A DNA stretch of 64,000 bases from assembly GCF_000813825.1 (NCBI RefSeq), contig NZ_JWTA01000015.1, positions 62,001-126,000 on the forward strand, written 5' to 3'. The stretch comes from Chryseobacterium taiwanense. GTDB taxonomy: Bacteria; Bacteroidota; Bacteroidia; Flavobacteriales; Weeksellaceae. The position numbers were made by a program, and so were the translations under genes. A model generated the notes under the pieces. That model was given only the letters and a program-made list of their open reading frames with translations, searched no databases and was not told where the DNA came from. Positions 37,154-45,924 of this stretch are shown piece after piece (positions within the stretch are counted from its first letter, which is position 1; each line of letters opens with the position of its first letter).

Positions 37154-38376
37154 TAATTACTATTTTCTTCTTCATCATTATCAAAATACTCAAAGAGGAA
37201 ATCATTGTAAGGGAATCTCGAGATATGAATTTTCATCACCTCATCGTAGATCATCTTTTTCATTTCCGGGAAATTTTCTTTCGTTAATGCCGAAATAAAA
37301 ACCGTTGGATATTTTGATTTTGCCATCCAAGTGTTTTTCCATTCATCCAAAGAGATATTCTTCTTGGTTGACGGAGTCAGATCATCCTCATCTTTTTTCT
37401 CATAGCTGAAATCATCAATTTTATTGAATACCATGATCATCGGCTTTTGATGAGCATTGATTTCCATTAATGTCTGATTCACAGATTCTATATGATCTTC
37501 AAAGCTTTCATGAGAAATATCCACTACATGAATCAACAAATCTGCTTCTCTCACCTCATCCAAGGTAGACTTGAACGACTCTACAAGCTGTGTCGGTAAT
37601 TTTCTGATAAAACCTACCGTATCTGTTAATAAAAACGGCAAATTTCCAATTACCACTTTTCTTACAGTGGTATCAAGGGTTGCAAATAGTTTATTTTCTG
37701 CAAAAACCTCAGATTTAGACAAAGCATTCATCAAAGTAGACTTACCAACGTTGGTATATCCTACCAAAGCTGCACGCACTACTTTTCCGCGATTATTTCG
37801 CTGCGTTGCCATTTGCTTATCTATGGTCTTCAGCTTATCTTTTAACAATGAGATTCGGTCACGAATAATACGTCTATCGGTTTCAATTTCCGTTTCACCG
37901 GGACCTCTCATCCCAATTCCCCCTTTCTGACGCTCCAAGTGAGTCCACATTCTTGTCAATCGAGGCAAAAGATATTGGTATTGAGCTAATTCCACCTGAG
38001 TTCTTGCATAAGAAGTTTGAGCTCTTTGAGCAAAAATATCGAGAATAAGATTCGTTCTGTCAAGAATTTTCACTTCGATTTCTCTTTCCAGGTTTTTCAG
38101 CTGTGAAGGAGATAGTTCGTCATCAAAAATTACGGTTCCTATTCCATTTTCTTTTACATATTCTTTTATTTCCAAAGCCTTTCCGCTTCCAATGAAAGTT
38201 TTGGAATCCGGCTGTGTTAATTTTTGAGTAAAGCGTCTGTCGACTGTACCTCCAGCTGTATAGGCCAAAAACTCCAGCTCATCCATATATTCCTGTAGTT
38301 TTTCTTCATCCTGATGCTGAGTAACAACCCCTACCAAAACCGCTTTTTCGTAATTATGTTCTTTCTTTTCTAGCAT
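37153..38376 (-). CDS. hflX: Ribosome-associated GTPase HflX
   Basis: 407 aa. N-terminal nucleotide-binding domain (ELEFLAYTAGGTVDRRFTQK, SKTFIGSGKALEIKEYV), glycine-rich linker GGIGMRGPGETEIETDRR, and a GTPase domain: G1 ALVGYTNVGKSTL, G3 LTDTVGFIRKLP, G4 FNKIDD. HflX rescues or splits stalled ribosomes, especially after heat or antibiotic stress. Begins upstream of the DUF4919 and antiporter genes on one likely transcript. Confidence 0.95.
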   Translation of the reverse strand: MLEKKEHNYEKAVLVGVVTQHQDEEKLQEYMDELEFLAYTAGGTVDRRFTQKLTQPDSKTFIGSGKALEIKEYVKENGIGTVIFDDELSPSQLKNLEREIEVKILDRTNLILDIFAQRAQTSYARTQVELAQYQYLLPRLTRMWTHLERQKGGIGMRGPGETEIETDRRIIRDRISLLKDKLKTIDKQMATQRNNRGKVVRAALVGYTNVGKSTLMNALSKSEVFAENKLFATLDTTVRKVVIGNLPFLLTDTVGFIRKLPTQLVESFKSTLDEVREADLLIHVVDISHESFEDHIESVNQTLMEINAHQKPMIMVFNKIDDFSYEKKDEDDLTPSTKKNISLDEWKNTWMAKSKYPTVFISALTKENFPEMKKMIYDEVMKIHISRFPYNDFLFEYFDNDEEENSN

Positions 38377-38516
38377 TAAGTTCTATCTATGTTTATGAGA
38401 TTTACAAGTTACCATTTTTTAAGAAAAAAAACAAAATGAATCTTTGCGTCTCCATTCTTTACATTAATTTAAAACTACAATACTATTGATTTATAGAAAA
38501 TTACTAACTTTATCCT

Positions 38517-38552
38517 ATGATTTTAAGTTGTATACATAGAATTTAAAATCAT
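38517..38552. promoter_or_regulatory. Inverted repeat upstream of the LytTR gene
   Basis: 10-bp arms ATGATTTTAA and TTAAAATCAT, 16 bp apart, with a small palindrome TGTATACA between them; 21 bp before the regulator start. It could be an operator or a leader hairpin. Confidence 0.4.
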
Positions 38553-38573
38553 ATAAAACTAATACCAAGTATC

Positions 38574-39281
38574 ATGATTGCCAATATTAAATGTATGATT
38601 ATTGATGATAATGAACTGGACAGGCTGTTTCTGTTTCATCATCTGAAACAATATGAAAATATTGAAATTGTAGCCTCTTTTAATTCTGCGAAAAAGGCAA
38701 TTCCTTATCTTGAGCATCCAATCGATCTTCTCATCATCGAAGCCGACCTCAAGGGAATGAACGGACTAGAATTCAGGAAAATAGCTCATAAAATACCTGC
38801 CTGCATTTTCACCAGTTTGCATCTGGAATTTGCTATTGATGCTTTTGAACTGGACACCTTAGATTTTATCTCAAAACCTCTAAAAACAGAGCGCTTTCAT
38901 TATTCAATACAGAAACTGTTTGATTTTCTTAAAATGAAAGAAAAATGTGACTGTTTCGATGCTTTGGTGGGTGAAAACAGCATTAAAATAAAAGAAGGCT
39001 CCAATATTTTTCTGATAAAAATTACAGACATTCTTTATCTCGAAGCTCTAAAGGATTACACGAGAATTATTACTCCAGAAAAAAAACACTGTATTCTTGA
39101 TTCTCTTGGAAACCTTTTACATAAAACTACCTTCGATTCTTTTATAAGAATTCATAAAAGCTATGCCGTTCCCCGTCATTTGATCAGAAGTAAAAATGCT
39201 CATGAAGTGGAACTTACCCATCAAATAAAACTTCCTATTGGTAGATCTTACAAAGAAAATCTTTCTTTTTTCCAACCCTAA
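38574..39281 (+). CDS. LytTR-family response regulator with Glu at the phosphoacceptor site
   Basis: 235 aa: receiver domain (residues 1-115) and a LytTR DNA-binding domain (about 130-230: IKEGSNIFLIKITDILYLEA, HKSYAVPRHLIRS, LPIGRSYKENL). The receiver has the acidic pair Asp 11-12, Thr 80 and Lys 101, but the position of the phosphorylated Asp (LLIIEADLKGMNGLEF) is Glu 56, eight residues before the conserved Gly. It may be permanently active or use Asp 58. No histidine kinase is next to it. A 14-bp direct repeat lies just downstream, before the secreted-protein operon. Confidence 0.85.
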   Translation: MIANIKCMIIDDNELDRLFLFHHLKQYENIEIVASFNSAKKAIPYLEHPIDLLIIEADLKGMNGLEFRKIAHKIPACIFTSLHLEFAIDAFELDTLDFISKPLKTERFHYSIQKLFDFLKMKEKCDCFDALVGENSIKIKEGSNIFLIKITDILYLEALKDYTRIITPEKKHCILDSLGNLLHKTTFDSFIRIHKSYAVPRHLIRSKNAHEVELTHQIKLPIGRSYKENLSFFQP

Positions 39282-39300
39282 CTTTCTCATTTTCCATTTT

Positions 39301-39334
39301 GTCGTTGGTCGATTAATCATGTCGTTGGTCGATT
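39301..39334. promoter_or_regulatory. Direct repeat, candidate LytTR operator
   Basis: GTCGTTGGTCGATT occurs at 39301-39314 and again at 39321-39334, a 20-bp period (about two helical turns). LytTR domains bind paired direct repeats with a core like CGTTnRK spaced about two turns; CGTTGGT fits that core. Lies 20 bp after the LytTR gene and 100 bp before the next operon. Confidence 0.6.
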
Positions 39335-39433
39335 TTTTAAATATCCGGTTTTCATATATGGTAATTTAGTGTTCCCAAAATTCATTCAATTTTCGGACAA
39401 AATCATTTATTAATAACCACTAAACTTTTTTAT

Positions 39434-39919
39434 ATGGAAAGAACATCTATTCAATGCTTCTTTTTCATACTTCTTCTTGTTCCCTTTTTTCTGCTGAAAG
39501 CACAATCGGCAGTTTTGGCTACAGGAGCAGATGCAACAGGAGGCAACGGCTCGGTTTCTTACAGTGTGGGACAAATTGACTACCTCATAAAAGGGAGCAA
39601 TCGGGAAATTTCTGAAGGCGTACAACAGGTTTATGAAATTACCACACTTTCAATCAATGAAACTGTAACATCCACTGAAAACGACATTTTACTTTATCCG
39701 AACCCTTTCAAAGATTATTTATATCTGGACTTTACCGCCAATAATTTCAAAGGTTCCGAATACCAAATTTTTGATGCTCAGGGGAAACTTATTAAAACGG
39801 ATAAAATCATTCAGTCTAAGTCTGAATTCAACTTTTCTTTTCTTCCCTCCGCCATGTATATCATTAGAATCAATCGAAACGGAGAGAATCTAAAAACATT
39901 CAAAATCATTAAAAAATAA
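39434..39919 (+). CDS. T9SS type A sorting-domain protein
   Basis: 161 aa. Signal peptide (CFFFILLLVPFFLLKAQ), a short mature part with SYSVGQIDYLIKGSNREISE and GVQQVYEI, then a C-terminal sorting domain starting LYPNPFKDYLYLDF and ending TFKIIKK. Proteins of this class cross the outer membrane by type IX secretion and are attached or released. The small N-terminal module (VLATGADATGGNGSVSYSVG) is common in Flavobacteriia gene sets of this kind. First gene of a three-gene operon. Confidence 0.85.
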   Translation: MERTSIQCFFFILLLVPFFLLKAQSAVLATGADATGGNGSVSYSVGQIDYLIKGSNREISEGVQQVYEITTLSINETVTSTENDILLYPNPFKDYLYLDFTANNFKGSEYQIFDAQGKLIKTDKIIQSKSEFNFSFLPSAMYIIRINRNGENLKTFKIIKK

Positions 39920-39924
39920 CAACG

Positions 39925-42450
39925 ATGAAAAAAATATTATTCTTAATGGGAATTGTGTTGGGCTCATCTATAGCCTTTGCACAAGTTCCGGAAAAAATGA
40001 GCTATCAAGCGATTGTCCGAAATGCAGGAGGACAGGTTTTGCAGAATCAAAGTATTGCAGTAAAAGCCAGCATCTTACAAGGCTCTCCTGCCGGAGCAAC
40101 CGTTTACTCGGAAAGACTTACCGGAAACACGAATACAAACGGACTTATTTCCATGGAAATAGGTTCAGGAACTGTACTTACAGGGACTTTCAATACAATA
40201 AACTGGTCAACAGGAAGCTATTATTTAAAAACTGAAACCGATTTGGCAGGTGGAACAAACTACACCATTACAGGAACAAGCCAGCTATTAAGTGTTCCTT
40301 ATGCTATGTTTGCTAAATCTGCAGGAACTGTAAACGCAGGAAGCTTTGTTATTCCTTATGTAAACACATTTAATAATGCCGGAAATTTATTTTCACTCAC
40401 CAATGACGGTGACGGAACTTCAATTGAGGGAGTCAATAACACTACAACTTCAACTATTGCTGCTGTAAGAGGTATTGTAAGCAATGTTGCTCCCGGAGGA
40501 TTTTCTTCAGGGGTTCGCGGAATTAACAACGGAACAGGAGGACTTGGGGTAGGTGTCTACGGAAGCCAGGCAGGAAGCGGATGGGGAGTTTATGGAGTAA
40601 CTCCAAACGGATTGGGGGTTTATGGAAATTCAAGCGCCAATGGCTATGGGGTTTACGCAAATAGTAATACCGGAACTGGTTTAAATGCAACCAGTAACAG
40701 TGGTATTCCAGCCAATTTTTCAATTTTTAATAATGCCAACACCAATAATGTGATTGTTGCCAATACCGTTGGAAACGGAACAGTGGTAAATGTGAGCACT
40801 ACAGGAACCGGAGCTGGGGTAAGAAGCTCTACAGGTTCAGGATTTGCTGTACAAGGGATCACCTCTTCTCAATCTTCTGCCGGTATTATCGGGGATAATA
40901 CTGCTGCTGGCGAAGCCGTAGTTGGTAGAACGACAAGCGACATTGCCGGAGCCGTAGTCGGTAGAAATGATGGTGGCGGTTATGGCGTAAGAGGTTTTGT
41001 AGCTACAAATACTACCGGTACAGGTATCGGAGTTTACGGACAAGTTGGGATAAACAGCAGCAAAGGCCGAGCCGGAAGGTTTGAAAATTTTAACCAAACA
41101 AATACGACAGGAAACACCTTTGAGGTAGAAACCAACGGAAACGGAAATATCCCCGACAACACCCAAGGAAACGCAGCCTCTTTCTTAGTGAACAACACCA
41201 ATAGTGTTGGAGCAGCAGTAAGAGGTGAAGTCAATACCATTTTCGGAAATTTTGGAGCAGCAGGAATTTTTGGTAAATCTTCCGGAACAGGAGGTTTTGC
41301 CGGGTTATTTCATGCCTCAAATACTTCAGGAAACGGAGCCGCTTTAGTTTCTATTACAGATGGGAATGGAAATGCCATCACAGCAAATGCAGGAAAAGAC
41401 GGAAATGGTGTAGAAACCAATATTGACGGAGCCGGAAATGCTCTTTATGCCTGGGTTCCGAGCTTTGCAACAGGACGTGCAGGAAGATTCAATATTTTCA
41501 ATGATGCCAATACAAGTGACGTAATTACAGTAACCACCGTTGGAAACGGAACCGCAGGGAATTTTAAAGTGGATAGAGTAACTGGTACATCTCCTGCGGT
41601 AAAAGGAGAAGTAAATTCTCAATTTGCCAATTTCGGAACAGCCGGTATTTATGGAATATCCTCCGGAACAGGAGGTTTTGCTGGATTATTCCATGCCAGT
41701 AATCCTGCCGGAAACGGACCTGCTCTCATCGCCATAGCAGATGGGAATGGAAATGGTATTACCGCAAATGCATCCAATGGAGGAGACGGTGTAGAAACTA
41801 CAGCAGACGGAACGGGAAGTGCAATCTTTGCCTGGATTCCTAATTTTGGTAATGGTCGTGCTGCAAGATTTGTCAATTATAACACAGCAAATACCAACCC
41901 TGCTCTTACCGTAGAAACCCATAGTGCAGGTTCAATCGCCATATTCAGATCAGGAAACCCCGGTTCTGTAAATGTTGCCAGAATCGGTAATGACGGAAGA
42001 GGTTATTTTAACGGAGGAACTCAAAGCAGCGGAGCCGACGTTGCCGAAGTATTTGATGTTGTAGGAAATTCTTTAGAATATGAACCCGGTGATATTTTAG
42101 TGATTTCCACAGACACCGATAGAACAGTCGAAAAATCTTCAAAACCATATTCAAGTCTTGTAGCCGGAGTTTATGCTACAAAACCAGGAGTTCTTTTAAC
42201 TGAAGAAAATATTGATGCTGACTTATTCGGAAAAGTGCCTATGGGAGTAATCGGAGTCATTCCTACAAAAGTATGTCTTGAAGGAGGAAAAATTAAAAGA
42301 GGTGATCTTTTGGTAACGTCTTCACAATCCGGAGTAGCTATGAAAGCTGATCTTGATAAAGTAAAAATCGGACAGGTTCTTGGCAAAGCACTTCAGGATT
42401 ACGAACAGAACAGCATCGGAAAAATAAAAGTATTAGTAAACATTAAATAA
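39925..42450 (+). CDS. Large exported repeat protein
   Basis: 841 aa with signal peptide (ILFLMGIVLGSSIAFAQ). The N-terminal module (PEKMSYQAIVRNAGGQVLQN to LLSVPYAMFAKSAG) is a common start in Bacteroidota surface proteins. The middle is Gly/Asn/Thr-rich with beta-helix-like repeats; one unit of 127 aa (381 bp) is repeated in tandem from 41224 and from 41605. The C-terminal 130 residues (SGADVAEVFDVVGNSLEYEP, GDLLVTSSQSGVAMKA) resemble the conserved end of phage-tail-like or adhesin proteins. No T9SS domain is present. It lies 5 bp after the sorting-domain gene. Confidence 0.75.
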   Translation: MKKILFLMGIVLGSSIAFAQVPEKMSYQAIVRNAGGQVLQNQSIAVKASILQGSPAGATVYSERLTGNTNTNGLISMEIGSGTVLTGTFNTINWSTGSYYLKTETDLAGGTNYTITGTSQLLSVPYAMFAKSAGTVNAGSFVIPYVNTFNNAGNLFSLTNDGDGTSIEGVNNTTTSTIAAVRGIVSNVAPGGFSSGVRGINNGTGGLGVGVYGSQAGSGWGVYGVTPNGLGVYGNSSANGYGVYANSNTGTGLNATSNSGIPANFSIFNNANTNNVIVANTVGNGTVVNVSTTGTGAGVRSSTGSGFAVQGITSSQSSAGIIGDNTAAGEAVVGRTTSDIAGAVVGRNDGGGYGVRGFVATNTTGTGIGVYGQVGINSSKGRAGRFENFNQTNTTGNTFEVETNGNGNIPDNTQGNAASFLVNNTNSVGAAVRGEVNTIFGNFGAAGIFGKSSGTGGFAGLFHASNTSGNGAALVSITDGNGNAITANAGKDGNGVETNIDGAGNALYAWVPSFATGRAGRFNIFNDANTSDVITVTTVGNGTAGNFKVDRVTGTSPAVKGEVNSQFANFGTAGIYGISSGTGGFAGLFHASNPAGNGPALIAIADGNGNGITANASNGGDGVETTADGTGSAIFAWIPNFGNGRAARFVNYNTANTNPALTVETHSAGSIAIFRSGNPGSVNVARIGNDGRGYFNGGTQSSGADVAEVFDVVGNSLEYEPGDILVISTDTDRTVEKSSKPYSSLVAGVYATKPGVLLTEENIDADLFGKVPMGVIGVIPTKVCLEGGKIKRGDLLVTSSQSGVAMKADLDKVKIGQVLGKALQDYEQNSIGKIKVLVNIK
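41224..41985 (+). repeat. Tandem 381-bp coding repeat
   Basis: Two diverged copies of a 127-codon unit within the large exported protein. Both begin GEVN and contain SSGTGGFAGLFHASN followed by DGNGN-ITAN. The second copy is partly degenerate toward its end, so the boundary on the right is approximate. Confidence 0.6.
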
Positions 42451-42457
42451 AACGATC

Positions 42458-42871
42458 ATGAAATCATTATATATCATCTCTTTTTTAGTGGTAAGCATAG
42501 GCGTTTACGCACAGCAGGAAAAAGTTGTTTCAGAAATACAAGAAGCTCCAAACTATAAAGAATCAAAAGAACTTGAAGCAAAAATGATGAAAGAAGCACA
42601 GGAAAAAGCACTTCAAAAAACAACACCGGTAACACTTGCATCCGAACAAGGTCTGGAAGTAAAAAAACAACCTACAAAGCAAGAAATTGAAAATAGTTCA
42701 GGAAAACTCCTACCTAATACAGCAAGTCTTGATGAAATTTTAGCAACCATTCCGGGAAGACAAGCACGTAAAGCAAATATTCCAAAGAATGCGAATAAGA
42801 ATGTACAAGGATTAGTAAGCAGTCCGGATTTAACTTTGGAAGACATCAAGAAAACGATTCCTAAAAATTAG
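42458..42871 (+). CDS. Small exported protein, function unknown
   Basis: 137 aa with a signal peptide (LYIISFLVVSIGVYAQ). The mature part is highly charged and Lys/Glu-rich (KESKELEAKMMKEAQEKALQ), probably helical, with two similar segments near the end: SLDEILATIPGR and TLEDIKKTIPKN. It lies 7 bp after the large repeat protein, so it is the third gene of that operon. No family is recognised. Confidence 0.6.
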   Translation: MKSLYIISFLVVSIGVYAQQEKVVSEIQEAPNYKESKELEAKMMKEAQEKALQKTTPVTLASEQGLEVKKQPTKQEIENSSGKLLPNTASLDEILATIPGRQARKANIPKNANKNVQGLVSSPDLTLEDIKKTIPKN

Positions 42872-42900
42872 TACCTATTTAGATTTTTCAACAATAATGA

Positions 42901-42928
42901 AGAAAGCCCGCCTATTGACGGACTTTCT
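42901..42928 (+). terminator. Terminator of the secreted-protein operon
   Basis: Stem AGAAAG-CCG / CGG-CTTTCT with one mismatch, 8-nt loop, then a long T-run. Confidence 0.75.
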
Positions 42929-43090
42929 TTTTTTATTTTTTAGATTGATTGATTACTCTTTATTTTTTAACGCAAAGATTTTTATTCAATGCTAAATATG
43001 GTAAAGGAGCAAAGAATGGAATCAATTTCATTGATTCTTAATAAGCGAACTTCATCAGTGACCTTATCTCCAATCTTTGAGGCTAAAACA

Positions 43091-43558
43091 TTAATCCCAG
43101 TCAGAAGCTACAAACTTCATCGCATTTCCTTTATTATCATATAAGGTAAGAAAATGACCTTCTACCGTAAATTTTGTCATGGTTTCAAACTTCTTCTGAA
43201 ACTCACTTTCCAGTTCCATATTTTGGCAAGCTTTCATCGTAGATAACAATCCTAAAATTTTCACCTCTCCATTATTTTTAAACTCAGCAGTAAAAGACAT
43301 ATTGTTACATCCCATGTAAGCTCCGCCTCTAATTTTTCCTTCTTCCTCTTTTGCAGTCAAATCAATTTTAGCTTTTTGTTTCATCAAATCAGCCTTAGTA
43401 AAATTCCCTAAAGACACCAACATCCACTCTCTTTGAATATGAATTTTTTGGGTGTCTATTGGCGCGTTTTGCTTCGTTACAGAAGTACAATTAAATACTA
43501 TTCCCAACAGCAAAACAGGCAAAACCGAAATTAATATTTTTCTCATGAGAAGACTCAT
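43091..43558 (-). CDS. META/HslJ-domain lipoprotein
   Basis: 155 aa with a lipobox (LLLGIVFNCTSV); the start may be the first ATG or the one at 43546 (MRKILIS), which gives a tidier signal peptide. The META domain is recognisable from REWMLVSL, YMGCNNMSFTAEF, and LGLLSTMKACQNMELESEFQ, ending FLTLYDNKGNAMKF. The family is found in stress-related envelope proteins such as HslJ. Divergent from the S46 peptidase. Confidence 0.8.
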   Translation of the reverse strand: MSLLMRKILISVLPVLLLGIVFNCTSVTKQNAPIDTQKIHIQREWMLVSLGNFTKADLMKQKAKIDLTAKEEEGKIRGGAYMGCNNMSFTAEFKNNGEVKILGLLSTMKACQNMELESEFQKKFETMTKFTVEGHFLTLYDNKGNAMKFVASDWD

Positions 43559-43632
43559 CCCATTTTCATACCAATCCCGGACAGAATATCGTAAAAATTA
43601 GTAAATTAGCGACACAAAAATTATTTTATAAA

Positions 43633-45840
43633 ATGAAAAGAATACTTCTACTATTCACTTTCTTATTGAGCTTTGCTCAAATGAGGGCAGATGAGGGGAT
43701 GTGGCTCTTAATGCTCATCAAAAGACTTAATGGTGTTGACATGCAAAAAGAAGGTTTGCATTTGACTCCGGAAGAAATTTATTCAGTTAATAACTCTAGT
43801 TTAAAAGATGCTATCGTAAGTTTTGGTGGTTTCTGTACTGGAGAAATTGTTTCTGATAAAGGACTTATTTTCACCAATCACCACTGTGGTTATGGTGCTG
43901 TTGCTGCTGCTTCTACTCCAGAAAAAGACTATTTAAAGAATGGTTTCTGGGCGATGAAACAGAAAGACGAATTTAATGCAAAAGATCTTTATGTTAGATT
44001 TTTAGTTAGAATGGATGATGCTACACAAAGAATCACTTCTAAACTAAATAACAATATGTCCGGAGCTGAGAGAAAGGCTATTATTGATGCTGAAACTAAA
44101 GCAATTCAGTCTGAAAACTCTGAAAACGGAAAATACACTGTAGTTGTAAGAGATTTCTTCAACGGAAACGAATTCTATTATTTCGTATATCAGGATTACA
44201 AAGATATCAGATTGGTAGGTGCACCTCCTTCATCATTAGGAAAATTCGGTGGAGATACTGATAACTGGGAATGGCCAAGACACACTGCTGACTTTACTGT
44301 TTTCAGAGTATATGCAGATGCTGCAGGAAATCCTGCTGAATTCTCTCCAAGCAATGTTCCTTTGAAGCCTAAGCATTTCTTACCGGTTTCTCTTAAAGGA
44401 GTGAAGCCAGGTGATTTCTCTATGATCTTAGGATACCCTGGAAGAACTAACCGTTATTTAACATCTTACGGAATCCAACAGATGGTAAATAAAGATTATC
44501 CAGCTTGGGTAGAAGCTTCTAAATTAGCAATGGATGTTATGAAGAAGTATATGGATAAAGACAAAGCTACTCAGCTAAACTATGCTTCTCAATATGCTTC
44601 TGTAGCTAACTACTGGAAAAACAGACAAGGAACGATAGATGCTGTTGACAAAAACGGAACTATCACAGATAAGCAAAATATCGAAAAAATTTACAGAACT
44701 TGGTCTATGCAAGCTGGAAACGGAGAGTATGACGGAGTTTTAGAAGATATCGATGCGTATTACAAGCAGGTTTCTGACAGAAATGTTGAAAGAAATTATG
44801 CTTCACAGCTTACAAGAAACGCAAAATACATTAGCTTAGCTTTACAAGTAGGAAGTGTACTTAAGGCATATGCTGCTCAGGATATGGCAGGAAGACTTGC
44901 TATGAAAGCAAAAACGGAAGCGGCTCTTAAAGCGGCTTATGAAAACTTCAACCCTTCTTTAGAGGGAGAAATGCTAAGTTCTATGGTAAACCTTTACCAA
45001 TCAAGAGTAACTAACAAAAGTGTAGGTTCTGCTACCATCTTCGGATTGGATGCTAAAAACCTTTCTAACGTAGCGTATTCTTCTATTTTTGCTAACAAAA
45101 CATCTGCAACAAACTTCTTGTTGAACCCAGATGCTTTAAAACTTGATTCAGATCAGCTTTGGAAAATCGCAAACGGTGTAGTTGCTGACCAAAAATTGGT
45201 AACAGAAAGCTATTCTAAAGTAGATGATAACTTTGCAAAAAACAATCGTCTATTCTTAGCAGGTTTAATGAAAGCTATGCCTGAGAAAAAATTCTACCCG
45301 GACGCTAACTCTACGATGAGATTGACTTACGGAACTGTAGATAAATTACCTATCAGAACTGACAGAAACTATTTCGGAGTTACTGATAACTACTATACTG
45401 ATATGACTGGTTTGGTAGGGAAATACAAAAAAGGAGATGAAGAGTTTGATCTTCCACAAAGAGTGATCGACCTTTATAACTTAAAAGATTTCGGACAGTA
45501 TGCAGATGCTAAAGGATATATGCCTGTAAACTTCCTTTCAAACAATGACATTACTGGTGGTAACTCTGGTTCTCCTGTAATTGATGCAGACGGAAACCTT
45601 ATCGGTATTGCTTTTGACGGAAACAGCGAAGCATTAAGCGGTGATATCGTTTTTGAACAAGAATGGCAAAAAACGATCAACGTAGACGTTCGTTTTGTTC
45701 TTTGGACAATCGACAAATACGCTGGTGCAAGAAGACTTGTTGACGAGTTAAAACTTGTAAAAGATGAGAACACTCCTGCTGATACAAAAACAAAAAACTC
45801 AGGAACAACTACTCTTCCTAAGAAAACAAAGAAAAAATAA
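43633..45840 (+). CDS. dpp7: S46 dipeptidyl peptidase, DPP7 type
   Basis: 735 aa with a signal peptide (RILLLFTFLLSFAQMRA). The N-terminus DEGMWLLMLIKRLNG is typical of the family. Catalytic triad: His in FTNHHCGYGAV, Asp in GGDTDNWEWPRHTADF, and Ser in ITGGNSGSPVIDADG. Eighteen residues after that Ser lies Gly in AFDGNSEAL, the position occupied by Gly in DPP7 and by Arg in the acidic-specific DPP11; this supports DPP7, releasing N-terminal dipeptides with a hydrophobic P1 residue. It acts in the periplasm in peptide catabolism. Confidence 0.9.
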   Translation: MKRILLLFTFLLSFAQMRADEGMWLLMLIKRLNGVDMQKEGLHLTPEEIYSVNNSSLKDAIVSFGGFCTGEIVSDKGLIFTNHHCGYGAVAAASTPEKDYLKNGFWAMKQKDEFNAKDLYVRFLVRMDDATQRITSKLNNNMSGAERKAIIDAETKAIQSENSENGKYTVVVRDFFNGNEFYYFVYQDYKDIRLVGAPPSSLGKFGGDTDNWEWPRHTADFTVFRVYADAAGNPAEFSPSNVPLKPKHFLPVSLKGVKPGDFSMILGYPGRTNRYLTSYGIQQMVNKDYPAWVEASKLAMDVMKKYMDKDKATQLNYASQYASVANYWKNRQGTIDAVDKNGTITDKQNIEKIYRTWSMQAGNGEYDGVLEDIDAYYKQVSDRNVERNYASQLTRNAKYISLALQVGSVLKAYAAQDMAGRLAMKAKTEAALKAAYENFNPSLEGEMLSSMVNLYQSRVTNKSVGSATIFGLDAKNLSNVAYSSIFANKTSATNFLLNPDALKLDSDQLWKIANGVVADQKLVTESYSKVDDNFAKNNRLFLAGLMKAMPEKKFYPDANSTMRLTYGTVDKLPIRTDRNYFGVTDNYYTDMTGLVGKYKKGDEEFDLPQRVIDLYNLKDFGQYADAKGYMPVNFLSNNDITGGNSGSPVIDADGNLIGIAFDGNSEALSGDIVFEQEWQKTINVDVRFVLWTIDKYAGARRLVDELKLVKDENTPADTKTKNSGTTTLPKKTKKK

Positions 45841-45861
45841 TCTTATCTGATTATAATTTAT

Positions 45862-45889
45862 AAACCGTGAAATGTATGTTTCACGGTTT
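45862..45889 (+). terminator. Terminator after dpp7
   Basis: Perfect 11-bp stem AAACCGTGAAA / TTTCACGGTTT, 6-nt loop, followed by a run of T. Confidence 0.9.
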
Positions 45890-45924
45890 TTTTTATTTTT
45901 GAATTAAACTTAATAAAATATCAC

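Noticed and set aside
39301-39334. Short CRISPR-like repeat
   Set aside because: Only two copies with 6-bp spacer; no array and no cas genes.
41344-41922. Antisense ORFs in the large repeat protein
   Set aside because: Shadows of the glycine-rich repeat coding sequence; no start context.
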